Shown: positions 40,456 through 49,075, numbered from the stretch's first letter. The stretch is DNA of 64,000 bases from Muricoccus pecuniae (GCF_014199205.1 NZ_JACIJD010000003.1:62001-126000); one strand, 5' to 3'. Notes: generated by a model from the sequence alone, not told the origin. A program made the numbers and translations.

Positions 40456-41936
40456 CGCGCGGCCCCCGCGAGGCGGCGCACCACCTCGGCATCGTCGAAA
40501 GGATGGGTCACGCCGCCGATCGTCTGCCCGCTCTCATGGCCCTTGCCGGCGACCGCCAGCACGTCCCCGGGGCCGAGCGCGGCCATGGCCTCGGCGATCG
40601 CCGCCTCGCGCCCGCCGATGTCCAGCCCGCCGGGCCCGTTCACCCCATGGTAACCGGCCAGCACGGCGGCGCGGATCGCGGCGGGGTCCTCGCTGCGGGG
40701 ATTGTCGTCCGTTACCACCACACGGTCGGCACCGGCCGCGGCGGCGCCCATCAGGGGGCGCTTGCCGGGATCGCGGTCCCCCCCCGCGCCGAAAACGAGG
40801 TGCAGCCGCGCGGCATGCGGGCGGAGCGCGAGGAGCAGGCGCTCCAGCGCGTCCGGCGTGTGGGCGTAGTCGACATAGACGGCGGCGCCGTTGGGCAGCC
40901 GCGCGGCCAGCTCCATCCGGCCGCGCACGCCGGAAAGGCGGGGCAGGGCGCCGAGCACGCGGTCCAGCGGCAGGCCGGTCGCCACGGCGAGCGCCGCCGC
41001 GACCATCACGTTGTCCGCCTGGTAGCGGCCGACGAGCGGCAGGTGCAGCGTCTCGCGCCGGCCAAGGATCGTGATCTCCAGTTCCTGCCCGTCGGCGAGC
41101 GGGGCGTGGCGGAGCAGGCGGAGATCGGCGCCGGCCTCGCCCACGGTCAGAAGGCGCAGCCGGCGCGCGGCGGCGATGGAGCGCAGCGCGGCGAGGGTCG
41201 CGCCGTCCATGTCGGCATTCACCACGGCCGGGCGGCCGGGCTCCAGCAGCGTGTCGAAGAGCCGCAGCTTGGCGCCGCGATAGGCCTCGATCGTGCCGTG
41301 ATAGTCGAGATGGTCGCGCGTGAGGTTGGAGAAGCCGGCGCCCGCCAGCGCGACGCCGTCGAGCCGCCGCTGCTCCAGCCCGTGGGAGGAGGCCTCCATC
41401 GCCGCATGCGTCACCCCCGCGCGCGCGATGGCGGCGAGCGTCGCGTGGAGCGAGACGGGATCGGGCGTGGTGAGGGACGGGCCTTGGGGAAAGCCCTCGG
41501 CCACCAGCCCCAGCGTGCCCATCGAGGCCGCGCGCGCGCCGGTATCGGCCCAGATCTGGCGGAGGAAGTCGGCCGTGCTCGTCTTGCCGTTGGTGCCGGT
41601 CACGGCGACCACCGTGCCGGGCTGCGCGCCGTGGAAGCGCGCGGCCATCAGCGCGAGCGCGCGGCGCGGGTCGGCGGCGGTGACCATCGGGCGCGGCGGC
41701 ACGCCGGGCGGCCACTCCGTTCCCTCCGGCGCCAGCACGGCGGCGGCGCCGCGGCGCACGGCCTCCTCGATATGCGCGCGCCCGTCCGTGCGCGCGCCGG
41801 GCAGCGCCGCGAAGAGCGCGCCCGGCACCACCTGCCGGCTGTCCGCCGTCAGCGCCGTCACCTCCGGCCGGTTCCCCCCATCCGCGATCCGCGTCTCGAT
41901 GGGGTCCAGCCGGGCCATCAGCTCATCGAGCCTCAT
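40452..41936 (-). CDS. murE: UDP-N-acetylmuramoyl-L-alanyl-D-glutamate--2,6-diaminopimelate ligase
   Basis: MurE adds the third residue of the stem peptide. The 494-aa protein has TADSRQVVPGALFAALPG at the N-terminus, the P-loop VAVTGTNGKTSTADFLRQI, SSHGLEQRRLDGVALAGAG-type central motif, NLTRDHLDYHGTIEAYRGAK, and VVTDDNPRSEDPAAIRAAVL. The DNPR box indicates meso-diaminopimelate as substrate. The ATG 41936 overlaps the end of ftsI by 14 bp, and the stop overlaps the TTG of murF. Confidence 0.97.
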   Translation of the reverse strand: MRLDELMARLDPIETRIADGGNRPEVTALTADSRQVVPGALFAALPGARTDGRAHIEEAVRRGAAAVLAPEGTEWPPGVPPRPMVTAADPRRALALMAARFHGAQPGTVVAVTGTNGKTSTADFLRQIWADTGARAASMGTLGLVAEGFPQGPSLTTPDPVSLHATLAAIARAGVTHAAMEASSHGLEQRRLDGVALAGAGFSNLTRDHLDYHGTIEAYRGAKLRLFDTLLEPGRPAVVNADMDGATLAALRSIAAARRLRLLTVGEAGADLRLLRHAPLADGQELEITILGRRETLHLPLVGRYQADNVMVAAALAVATGLPLDRVLGALPRLSGVRGRMELAARLPNGAAVYVDYAHTPDALERLLLALRPHAARLHLVFGAGGDRDPGKRPLMGAAAAGADRVVVTDDNPRSEDPAAIRAAVLAGYHGVNGPGGLDIGGREAAIAEAMAALGPGDVLAVAGKGHESGQTIGGVTHPFDDAEVVRRLAGAAR

Positions 41937-43992
41937 GGCTCTGAGTCGCCGCGCCCGGAGGTGTCGCGGCCGGGATTGTCGCAGCCTGGGCGGCGATGGA
42001 GAAGCGGATGCGGCTCACCGCCCCCTCCCGCATCACGTCCAGCTCCGTCACGCGCAGCGGCACCGGGGGCGGGATGGTGGGCGTGGAGGGCACGGGGGCC
42101 GGCGTCGCCGGGCGCGGCGCGACCGCGGGGGTGGTGCCGGCGGGGGCCGCGGGGCGCGGGGCGGGGCTGCCGGGCGCCGGGGCGGCCGGGCGCGGCCCGG
42201 GGCGGCCGGGCTGCAGCGGGATGCTGACGGATTGCAGGATCTCCGGCGCCACCGGGTTCTCCGGCACGAGGCCGAGCACGGGGGCGATGCGCGAGATCAC
42301 GGCGCCCGCCGCCGGCGCCGCCACCCAGCCCGCCGTCGCGTAGCCGTGGGACCGGGCGTTCGGGTTCGGCTCGTCCACCATCACGTAGATCGCGTAGCGC
42401 GGCGCGTTCATGGGGAAGGCGCCGACGAAGGCCGCGATGCGCTTGTTCGGCAGGTAGCCGCCGCGCGGGCCCGTCTTCTGCGCCGTGCCCGTCTTGCCGC
42501 CGACGAAGTAGCCGGGCACGTCCGCGCCCTTGCCCGAGCCGTCCGTCACCACCAGCCGCATGAGGCGGCGCATGGTCTCGGAGGTGCGCTCGCTCACCAC
42601 CCGCGTGCCCTCGCGCACCACCCCCGGCGGCTGGGCCAGCAGGGTGGGGGTGCGGAGGATGCCGCCATTGGCGATGGCCGCGATGCCGTTCACCACGTGC
42701 AGCGGCGTGACGGAGATGCCGTGGCCGAAGGAGATCGTCATCATGTTGATCTCCTTCCACCCGTTGGCCGGCGGCACGAGGGGAAGCGCCGTCTCGGTGA
42801 TCTCGATCCCCTGGCGGGCGAGCATCCCGACACGCCCCATGAACTCGCGCTGCCGCGCCGGGCCGTAGCCCTGCGCCATGTGCGCCGCGCCGAGGTTGGA
42901 GGAGTAGGCCAGCACCTCGGGGAAGGTGAGCCAGCGGTTCTTGCCCTTGTAGTCGCTGATGGTGAAGCGGCCGTAGCGGATGGGCGAGGCGGCGTTGTAG
43001 CTGCTCGAGTTCACGTTGCCCGTGCCGTATTCCAGCGCGGCGGCGGCGGTGAGCAGCTTGAAGGTGGAGCCCGGCTCGTAGGTGCCGACGGTGACGCGGT
43101 TGAAGCGCTGCTCCGGCGTCGCCGCGCCGATGTCGCCCGCGTCGTAGTCGGGCAGCGACACCATCGCGATCACCTCGGAGGTGTTGATGTCCAGCACCAC
43201 CCCCGCGCCGCCGATGCCCGTGTACTCCTCGATCGCCTTGGCCACGGCGTCGCGGAGCGCGAGCTGCACGCGGATGTCGATGGAGGTGCGCAGCGGCTCG
43301 TTCGGCCGCGCCCGCAGCCGCTCGTCATGGTAGCGCTCCATGCCCGAGAGGCCGGCGCCGTCCACGTCCACATTGCCCAGCACGTGCACCGCCGCCCGGC
43401 CCTGCGGGTAGTAGCGGCGCTCGGATTCCTCGAAGTGCAGCCCCGCGATGCCGAGGTCGTTCACCGCCTGCTTCTCGCGCGGGGTCAGCGCGCGGGCGAG
43501 GTAGGAGAACTGCCGCTCCCCCGTGAGCCGGCCGACGAGGCGGGAGGAGTCGAGCTGCGGCAGCACGCGCGACAGGCGCCGCGCCACCTCCGCCGGGTTC
43601 TCGATCTGTCGCGGATTGGCGTAGAGCGCGGTCACGGGCAGCGAGACCGCGAGGATCTCCCCGTTGCGGTCGGTGATCGGCGCGCGCCCCGTCGCCTGCT
43701 CGCTCGTCGGCGCCAGGGAGGGCCGGGGCTGCGCGACGCGGCGCGGCTCGCGGGGATCGATCACCGTCGCGATCGTCGCCTTCAGCGCCACGGCGCCGAA
43801 GAGGAGGCCGAAGCCCGCGGCGGCCATCACCAGCCGCCCGCGGCTCTTCTCCAGCATCGCGCGGCGCGCCAGGTCGGGCTGGCCCGAGGCGCGCCCCTTG
43901 CCGCGATGATCGCCGACGCGCGAGGCCCGCACCGGCTCGCGCAGGTGGTAGGCGATCGTCGCGTTCGGGTCCGGGGCGGCGGGGTGGTTCAC
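41923..43992 (-). CDS. ftsI: septal peptidoglycan transpeptidase FtsI (PBP3)
   Basis: FtsI crosslinks septal peptidoglycan. The 689-aa product begins at GTG 43992, overlapping the ftsL stop as GTGA. It has a basic cytoplasmic tail (about 1-50), one transmembrane helix (VMAAAGFGLLFGAVALKATI), a pedestal domain, and a transpeptidase domain with GTYEPGSTFKLLTAA (SxxK), YSSNLGAAHMAQG (SxN) and FVGGKTGTAQKTG (KTG). After the transpeptidase domain comes a tail of about 105 residues, first Pro/Ala-rich then a short predicted strand pair (VPLRVTELDVMREGAVSRI). The tail is much longer than in E. coli. Confidence 0.96.
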   Translation of the reverse strand: MNHPAAPDPNATIAYHLREPVRASRVGDHRGKGRASGQPDLARRAMLEKSRGRLVMAAAGFGLLFGAVALKATIATVIDPREPRRVAQPRPSLAPTSEQATGRAPITDRNGEILAVSLPVTALYANPRQIENPAEVARRLSRVLPQLDSSRLVGRLTGERQFSYLARALTPREKQAVNDLGIAGLHFEESERRYYPQGRAAVHVLGNVDVDGAGLSGMERYHDERLRARPNEPLRTSIDIRVQLALRDAVAKAIEEYTGIGGAGVVLDINTSEVIAMVSLPDYDAGDIGAATPEQRFNRVTVGTYEPGSTFKLLTAAAALEYGTGNVNSSSYNAASPIRYGRFTISDYKGKNRWLTFPEVLAYSSNLGAAHMAQGYGPARQREFMGRVGMLARQGIEITETALPLVPPANGWKEINMMTISFGHGISVTPLHVVNGIAAIANGGILRTPTLLAQPPGVVREGTRVVSERTSETMRRLMRLVVTDGSGKGADVPGYFVGGKTGTAQKTGPRGGYLPNKRIAAFVGAFPMNAPRYAIYVMVDEPNPNARSHGYATAGWVAAPAAGAVISRIAPVLGLVPENPVAPEILQSVSIPLQPGRPGPRPAAPAPGSPAPRPAAPAGTTPAVAPRPATPAPVPSTPTIPPPVPLRVTELDVMREGAVSRIRFSIAAQAATIPAATPPGAATQSHEAR

Positions 43993-44975
43993 CGGATGGT
44001 GCCCAGGGTCGCGGCGCTGGCGCTGGCCACCGGCACGGGCGGCGCGAGAACCGGCCGCCCGACGCCGCCGAGCATGGAGCCCGTGCCCGAGGGCAGCTCG
44101 GAGGCACGCGGCGCCGGCATCGCGGCGGGGTTGTTCGGGCGCATGTGCAGCGCCGTCCGCAGCAGGGCGGAGGACTGCGGCGGGGCGGGGAGGTTCATCC
44201 CACGGTCGATCTCGCGGTCGGCGAGGCGCGTCTCGGCGGGGCGGACGGGAGCGGCGAGGCGCGGCACGGGGCGCGGGGCAAGGTCGCGCGGCTCGGGCGC
44301 CTTCGCCTCGGGCGTGCGCAGCGCGGCCACCTGCGGCGCGGGCGCGGGCCGCGCCGGGGCCTTCGCCTCGGCGGGCTGCGGCGCCGCGCGCTCGGGGGCT
44401 GGGCGCTCGGGGGCCGGGGCGGGGCGGGGCTGGACGGCGGCGACCTGCGCGGGCGCGGCGGCGGGCGGCAGCGGAACGATGGAGACGCTGGCGGTGGGCT
44501 GCGGCGCCGCCTGGGCCAGGCGCGCGACGGGCGCCGGGGCGGGGGAGGCCGGCGCGACCGCGCGGGCAGTGGCAGGGGAGGGCGCGGCAGGGGCCGGGCC
44601 CGGCGCCGCGGCGGCGACGGCCACGGCGACCGAGGCGCCGGTCCGCTCGGAGGCGGGCGGCGCGAAGAGGCTCGGCGCGCCGGCGAAGGCGACCGCGGCA
44701 GGCAGGCGGCGCTCCATCTCGGAGGGGCGGATGAACTGCGCCGTCTGCATCACCTCGAGCGGCAGGTTGCGCGCGGCGGAGCGCAGGCGCTCCGGCTCGT
44801 TCAGCAGAGCCCATTCGGCGCGCAGCACCGCCGTGCGCTCACGCGCCGCCTCGGTCTGCTTCACCGTCTCGCGCAGCGTCTTCTCGAGCTGCGAGACCTC
44901 GTGCTTCACGCCGTAGAGGTGAAGCCCCGCTCCGGCAGCGGCGATGAGGGAGAGAAAGGTCAGCGGTCGGATCAT
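43989..44975 (-). CDS. ftsL: cell division protein FtsL with long Ala/Pro-rich extension
   Basis: FtsL joins FtsB and FtsQ to activate FtsWI. The first 80 residues look like FtsL: a short N-tail, one transmembrane helix (about 4-22, [19 protein letters not shown]) and a leucine-zipper-like coiled coil ([19 protein letters not shown]) ending in [19 protein letters not shown], the conserved FtsL ending. About 230 further residues follow, made mainly of Ala, Pro, Arg and Glu (for example [17 protein letters not shown]). The total of 328 aa is roughly three times a normal FtsL. Position between rsmH and ftsI and the ATGA/GTGA overlaps support the identity. Confidence 0.87.
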   Translation of the reverse strand: MIRPLTFLSLIAAAGAGLHLYGVKHEVSQLEKTLRETVKQTEAARERTAVLRAEWALLNEPERLRSAARNLPLEVMQTAQFIRPSEMERRLPAAVAFAGAPSLFAPPASERTGASVAVAVAAAAPGPAPAAPSPATARAVAPASPAPAPVARLAQAAPQPTASVSIVPLPPAAAPAQVAAVQPRPAPAPERPAPERAAPQPAEAKAPARPAPAPQVAALRTPEAKAPEPRDLAPRPVPRLAAPVRPAETRLADREIDRGMNLPAPPQSSALLRTALHMRPNNPAAMPAPRASELPSGTGSMLGGVGRPVLAPPVPVASASAATLGTIR

Positions 44976-45949
44976 GCGGCGGCACGCCTCTCGATGGCGC
45001 GGAGCCGAGCCGACCGCGCACGAAAATTTGATGATGACTCTGCCACGGATGGACGCAGAGCGGAGGGGGTCAACAAGGAAAATTCCGCCTGCGTCTCAAC
45101 TTTCTTGAGCGAGGCTGGATCGAATCGTGAAGCACCCGGTGCCCGGCCCGCCGCGTCGCGCATGAAGCGCTTCACGATGCGGTCCTCCAGCGAGTGGAAG
45201 GAGACGACGACGAGGCGCCCGCCCGGGGCCAGTAGCCGGATCGCCGCCGCCAGCCCGCGCTCCACCTCGCCCAGCTCGTCGTTCACCTTGAGGCGCAGGG
45301 CCTGGAAGCTGCGGGTCGCGCTGTCCATGCCGGAGGGATCGCGCGGCATCACCGCGTGGATCGCCTCGGCGAGCTGCATCGTCGTCTCGAAGGGGGCGTC
45401 GCCGCGCGCGGCCACGATCTTGCGGGCGATGCGGCGGGAGTGCCGCTCCTCGCCGAATTCCCATAGCAGATCCGCGATCTCCCGCTCGGGCAGGGTATTC
45501 ACCAGATCCGCCGCCGTGGGGCCCGACTTCTCCATCCGCATGTCGAGCGGCCCGTCCGCGCGGAGGGAGAAGCCGCGCTCGGCCTGGTCGATCTGGTAGG
45601 AGGAGACGCCGAGATCGAGCACCACGCCGTCCAGCGCATCCACCCCGCGCTCGGCCATGAGGGAGAGCATGTCGCCGAAGCGCCCCTCGACGAGGTGCAG
45701 GCGCCCGGGGAAGCGCGCGGCGAGGGAGGCGCCGCGGGCGATGGCGTCGGGGTCGCGGTCGATCGCGTAGAGGGTGCAGCCGGCAGCGGAGAGGATGGCG
45801 GCGCTGTAGCCGCCGCCGCCGAAGGTGCCGTCCAGATAGGCGGCGCCGTCGCGGGGGGCGAGCGTCGCCAGCACCTCGGCCAGCATCACCGGCACATGGC
45901 CGCCCTCGGTGGGGTCCGGGGCGACCATGGGGGAGGGAAGGCCGCTCAT
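44972..45949 (-). CDS. rsmH: 16S rRNA m4C1402 methyltransferase RsmH
   Basis: RsmH (MraW) methylates N4 of C1402 of 16S rRNA. The 325-aa product has [18 protein letters not shown] at the N-terminus, motif [51 protein letters not shown], and the C-terminal [18 protein letters not shown] 45949 overlaps the mraZ stop (ATGA). The end overlaps ftsL by 4 bp. Confidence 0.97.
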   Translation of the reverse strand: MSGLPSPMVAPDPTEGGHVPVMLAEVLATLAPRDGAAYLDGTFGGGGYSAAILSAAGCTLYAIDRDPDAIARGASLAARFPGRLHLVEGRFGDMLSLMAERGVDALDGVVLDLGVSSYQIDQAERGFSLRADGPLDMRMEKSGPTAADLVNTLPEREIADLLWEFGEERHSRRIARKIVAARGDAPFETTMQLAEAIHAVMPRDPSGMDSATRSFQALRLKVNDELGEVERGLAAAIRLLAPGGRLVVVSFHSLEDRIVKRFMRDAAGRAPGASRFDPASLKKVETQAEFSLLTPSALRPSVAESSSNFRARSARLRAIERRAAA

Positions 45950-46410
45950 GCGCCACCCGCCGGGCGGGGGGCAGGAATGGTCAGGCCACGCTCGCGGGCG
46001 CGCTGGCGGGCGGCCTCGGCGCGCTGGCGGGCCGCCTCGGGCTCCCAGATCTGGAAGGAGCGGCCGGCCCCCATGAAGGTCACGGCCTCGGTCAGCCCGG
46101 CATGGGAGATCAGGTCCTCGGGCAGGACCACGCGGCCCTCGCCATCGGGGCGGAGCGGGAAGGCGTCGGCGAAGAGGCTGAGGGAGAGGTCGTCGAGCGC
46201 GTCGGAGAAGACGTCGAGCTGCTCGAGCCCCGCGGCCATGGTCTCGAAGGTCGGCAGCGGCCAGGCCTCCACGCAGGCATCGCGGTGGGAACGGCGCAGG
46301 ACGAGCTCCAGCGTGCCCAGGCGCTCCAGGGCACCGCGGAACGCGGCCGGGACGGACACGCGCCCCTTGCGATCCAGCTTGCCCGTGAAGGTGCCCATGA
46401 ACTGGGTCAT
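45946..46410 (-). CDS. mraZ: transcriptional regulator MraZ
   Basis: MraZ is an AbrB-fold DNA-binding protein that represses its own dcw operon. The 154-aa product has two SpoVT/AbrB-like repeats. The first is at about residues 5-50 ([19 protein letters not shown]) and the second near 80-125 ([18 protein letters not shown]), with [16 protein letters not shown] following. ATG 46410 starts [13 protein letters not shown]; an in-frame ATG four codons further in is also possible. It is the first gene of the cluster, preceded by a TGGG-repeat array that could be its operator. Confidence 0.95.
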   Translation of the reverse strand: MTQFMGTFTGKLDRKGRVSVPAAFRGALERLGTLELVLRRSHRDACVEAWPLPTFETMAAGLEQLDVFSDALDDLSLSLFADAFPLRPDGEGRVVLPEDLISHAGLTEAVTFMGAGRSFQIWEPEAARQRAEAARQRARERGLTIPAPRPAGGA

Positions 46411-46549
46411 CCGCTGGACGTCCGCCCCCTCGCGGTCGCACCGGGCGACTGTGGATCCCCTTAATCAGATGGCCGGCGAGGCCCCCCGACCCCGCCGGCT
46501 CACCCGACCATCCCGCCAGCCCCTCGCCCCCCTCAGGTCCGGGCCCTTG

Positions 46550-46583
46550 CGGGATGACGTGGGATAACATGGGTCGGAGTGGG
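46550..46583 (+). promoter_or_regulatory. candidate MraZ-binding array: GGG units with 10-bp period
   Basis: Four units lie exactly 10 bp apart on the plus strand: CGGGATGACG at 46550, TGGGATAACA at 46560, TGGGTCGGAG at 46570 and TGGGCCAACA at 46580. E. coli MraZ is known to bind direct TGGG-type repeats with 10-bp spacing. The array lies 140-173 bp upstream of the mraZ start. The repeats face away from mraZ (CCCA on its coding strand), so orientation needs comparison with proven sites. Confidence 0.6.
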
Positions 46584-46616
46584 CCAACAAGCATGATTGC
46601 AGCGCAAAGGCGAAGT

Positions 46617-46689
46617 GTTGCTGTTGAGCAACGCTCCACAATTCTGACCATTTCAATCGGTTATACGGGGAATCTGAGTCGGACTCAGA
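46617..46689. promoter_or_regulatory. two dyads between rnpB and mraZ
   Basis: GTTGCT at 46617-46622 pairs with AGCAAC at 46627-46632 across a 4-nt loop, and TCTGAGTC at 46673-46680 pairs with GACTCAGA at 46682-46689 around one central base. The latter lies 7 bp beyond the rnpB 3' end. On the minus strand its downstream sequence is TTCCCCGTATAA, so it could process or end the rnpB transcript. The interval is AT-rich relative to its surroundings and probably holds the dcw promoter, but no confident -10/-35 pair can be named. Confidence 0.45.
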
Positions 46690-46696
46690 GGAAATT

Positions 46697-47094
46697 GCCA
46701 GACGGCCTGTAAGCCGGGTTCTGTCAGCCCTTGCGGACCGGACGACCATTCCTCTGGAGTCCCCGTTGCCGGGGACTTCTCGCGGCCAACCCGGATGGCG
46801 GGGCGGGAAGCCCCTGGCGACGAGCCCTCGCGGGCTCTCTCCGGCCATCCCTATTCGGCCTTGCTCCCGGTGGGGTTTGCCGTGCCGCCCCTGTCGCCAG
46901 GGGCGCGGTGGGCTCTTACCCCACCGTTTCACCCTTGCCCGCAGCGCCTCTCGGCGGCGCGGGCGGTCTCTTCTCTGTGGCACTGTCCCTGGGGTCGCCC
47001 CCGCCGGCCGTTAGCCGGCACCGTTTTCCCATGGAGCCCGGACTTTCCTCCACCGCCCCTCTCGGGACTGGCAGCGGTCGTCCGGCCGTCTGGC
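46697..47094 (-). ncRNA. rnpB: RNase P RNA (class A)
   Basis: This is the catalytic RNA that matures tRNA 5' ends. Read on the minus strand it contains GAGGAAAGTCCGGGC (47050-47036) near the 5' end, AGGCCGAATAGGGATGGCC in the middle, GGTGGGGTAAGAGCCCACC, and ACAGAACCCGGCTTACAG (46724-46707) near the 3' end, all universal landmarks. The outer helix P1 is formed by GCCAGACGGCC (47094-47084) and GGCCGTCTGGC (46707-46697), fixing the ends at about 398 nt. The plus-strand reading frames over this region are not genes. Confidence 0.96.
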
Positions 47095-47101
47095 GGCCGG
47101 G

Positions 47102-47130
47102 GGTATGCGACTCGACCCCCTCGGGGTCAA
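47102..47130 (-). promoter_or_regulatory. rnpB: rnpB promoter
   Basis: On the minus strand TTGACC (47130-47125) is followed after 17 nt by CATACC (47107-47102), which is 8 nt before the rnpB 5' end at 47094. The -35 is near consensus and the -10 is weak, as expected in this GC background. A 6-bp dyad (GACCCC...GGGGTC, 47114-47128) overlaps the -35 box. Confidence 0.65.
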
Positions 47131-47154
47131 GCCGCGGGCGTGGCGCCGGCTGAT

Positions 47155-47187
47155 AGCGGCTTACGGGGCGCCCGCCGGTAAGCGGCT
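47155..47187. repeat. imperfect inverted repeat upstream of rnpB
   Basis: AGCGGCTTAC at 47155-47164 and GTAAGCGGCT at 47178-47187 form a 10-bp inverted repeat with one mismatch. A third related piece, GCAAGCGGCT, occurs at 47207-47216. It lies between the amidase stop (47222) and the rnpB promoter. It could be a factor site or part of a terminator for the amidase gene. Confidence 0.5.
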
Positions 47188-47221
47188 CGCGGGCGGGCGG
47201 GCGGCGGCAAGCGGCTCTCGG

Positions 47222-48040
47222 TCAGCCCGCCTCGGCGAGCGCCGCCACGGCCTCCAGCCGCGCGAGGGTCCCGGCATCGGCGCGGCCGCCCCACTCCTCC
47301 TGGCGCCAGTGGCGCTGGAAGGCGATGAGCGCCACCTCCGGCCGCGCGGGGTCCACCTTGTAGCCGATGCGGCGCATCAGCTCCGCCGCGCGCTCCATGC
47401 CGCCGGGCACGGGGGAGAGGTCGCCGGGGCCGGTGCCGCCGGGCAGCGCCTCCGGCCAGAGCCCGATCCCGAGGGAGGCGAGGCCCCTCCAGTCGAAGAG
47501 TTCCCCGGGATCCCGCTTGCGGTCCGGCGACACGTCGCTGTGCCCCACCACGTTCCGCGCGGGGATGGGGTGGCGCTCGAGGATGCCGAGGATCAGGTCG
47601 GCCAGCGCGGCCATCTGCAGGGCAGGGAAGGGGCGGTAGCCGAGGGAATGACCGGGATTGACCACCTCGATCCCGATGCTGCGGCCGTTCAGCAGCTCGT
47701 TCCCCCGCCAGTGGGAGAGGCCGGCATGGAAGGCACGCCGCTCCTCCGGCACGAGGCGGAAGACCTGCCCGTCCTCCTCCACGACATAGTGAGAGGAGAC
47801 GCGCGCCTCGGGGTCGCGCAGCCGCGCGATGGCGGCCTCGCCCGATTCCATGTCGGTGTAGTGCAGGACCAGCGTGTCCACCGGCACGCCCGGTGGGCGC
47901 TCGTCCTGGTTGGGGCTGGGCAGCTCGGTGATCCGCAGCCCCGATTCGGTGGGCACGAGGGGGAGCGCGTCCCCCTCCGGGCGCCGCAGGATGGCCGGGC
48001 GGGCCAGGGGGGTGTTCCGGGGGCCGCGCCGGGCGGTCAA
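47222..48040 (-). CDS. N-acetylmuramoyl-L-alanine amidase (AmiD/AmpD type) with peptidoglycan-binding domain
   Basis: A zinc amidase that cuts between MurNAc and L-Ala. The amidase_2 domain shows VDTLVLHYTDMESGEAAIAR (first His ligand), VSSHYVVEEDGQVFRLVPEE, SIGIEVVNPGHSLGYRPFP and VGHSDVSPDRKRDPGELFDW (second His, Asp/Lys). A C-terminal stretch, AAELMRRIGYKVDP...ALIAFQRHWRQEEWGG, resembles the PG_binding_1 fold, as in AmiD. I chose TTG 48040 because GGGAGG lies 6 nt upstream; an in-frame GTG at 47956 is the alternative. It follows the djlA-like gene by 16 bp. No clear signal peptide is visible, so a cytosolic recycling role is possible. Confidence 0.85.
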   Translation of the reverse strand: MTARRGPRNTPLARPAILRRPEGDALPLVPTESGLRITELPSPNQDERPPGVPVDTLVLHYTDMESGEAAIARLRDPEARVSSHYVVEEDGQVFRLVPEERRAFHAGLSHWRGNELLNGRSIGIEVVNPGHSLGYRPFPALQMAALADLILGILERHPIPARNVVGHSDVSPDRKRDPGELFDWRGLASLGIGLWPEALPGGTGPGDLSPVPGGMERAAELMRRIGYKVDPARPEVALIAFQRHWRQEEWGGRADAGTLARLEAVAALAEAG

Positions 48041-48056
48041 GCCGCGCCTCCCGCCC

Positions 48057-48830
48057 TCACAGCCCGCGCTCCCGCTTGATGCGGTCCCAGGCGGCGTTGA
48101 TCTCGGCCACCTTGCCGGTGGCTCGCCGGACGATCTCGGCGGAGACGCCGCGGGCCGCCACGCTGTCCGGGTGGTGCTCTCGCACGAGGCGCTTCCACGT
48201 GTCGCGCACGGCCTGGTCGGTCGCGTCGCGGCGCAGGCCGAGCACGGCATAGGGGTCCGGCCCCTCGGGCGCGAGGGCGGGGCCGGCGGTGCTGGGGCGG
48301 CCGTTCCGCGCCCGGTCCCAGGCCGCGGCATCCAGGCCCAGCCGCGCGTGGATGGCGTGGAGGAAGGCCAACTCCGCCCGGTTCGGCACCCCGTCCGCCT
48401 CCGCGATGCGGAAGAGCGCGGCCAGCACGTCCTCCAGCACGTGGCGCTCATCCGCGAAGGTGGAGCCGAGGCGGTCCGCATAGGGCTCGGCACCCTCGGC
48501 ATTCTCGCGCGCCCGGTCGAAGAGCTGGGCGACCTCCTTCATGTTCTCCTGCGGGATGCGGAAATTGCGCTTGAAGGCGTCGATCTCCTCCCGCTTCACC
48601 GGCCCGTCGCACTTGGCGAGCTTGGCCGAGAGCACGATGACGGAGATGGCGAAGAGGCTCTCGCGCGAGCCGAGCATGGCCGCGATCCGCGCGCCGTCGA
48701 CCCCCGGCAGGCCCTGGGCCAGCCCGCCCTCATCGGCCGCGTGGCCGAGGGCGCTGCCGAGCACGGCGCCGAGCGGCCCGCCCATGGCGAAGCCCACCGC
48801 GCCGCCGATGATCTTGCCCCAGAACCCCAA
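48057..48830 (-). CDS. djlA: DjlA-like co-chaperone (TerB plus DnaJ domain)
   Basis: A membrane-anchored J-protein. The 257-aa product has an N-terminal glycine-rich segment (GKIIGGAVGFAMGGPLGAV) that resembles the DjlA anchor, a TerB-like helical domain (about 50-160: VIVLSAKLAKCDGPVKREEI), and a C-terminal J domain (DPYAVLGLRRDATDQAVRDT, then the HPD motif in REHHPDSVAARG). The start is TTG 48830, which gives the expected MGFWGKIIGG start. It is followed by the amidase gene with 16 bp between, so the two are likely co-transcribed. Confidence 0.85.
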   Translation of the reverse strand: MGFWGKIIGGAVGFAMGGPLGAVLGSALGHAADEGGLAQGLPGVDGARIAAMLGSRESLFAISVIVLSAKLAKCDGPVKREEIDAFKRNFRIPQENMKEVAQLFDRARENAEGAEPYADRLGSTFADERHVLEDVLAALFRIAEADGVPNRAELAFLHAIHARLGLDAAAWDRARNGRPSTAGPALAPEGPDPYAVLGLRRDATDQAVRDTWKRLVREHHPDSVAARGVSAEIVRRATGKVAEINAAWDRIKRERGL

Positions 48831-49075
48831 CCCAGCCCCGCTTTCCCAGGATCAGCACGCCTATGCCCCTTTTCCGGCCGGACCGGAAGCGCGGCGCTTC
48901 CTTGCTCGCCGCCCCGGCCTCAAGCATGGTCGGGCGGACGGATTCGGGGCGTTCGGGCCGCGCGGAGGAGCTTTGTCCAACACGGGTGCCATGGGTGCCG
49001 GGCGTGCCATGGCCGGGGAGAGGGGCCGGGGGCCGTCCGGCCGGGCGGCGGCCCGGAAGGGAGCCCCCCGCTAGC

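Noticed and set aside
41320-44916. A 1198-codon plus-strand open frame
   Set aside because: It is antisense to murE, ftsI and ftsL and has low-complexity Ala/Gly/Arg content only.
46731-47181. Plus-strand frames of 82-140 codons
   Set aside because: They run across the RNase P RNA gene, which explains the sequence conservation and structure there.
48863-49075. Longer N-terminus for the AsmA protein
   Set aside because: The upstream in-frame sequence is Arg/Gly/Pro-rich and would place the membrane anchor 70 residues inside. ATG 49076 has a good ribosome binding site.
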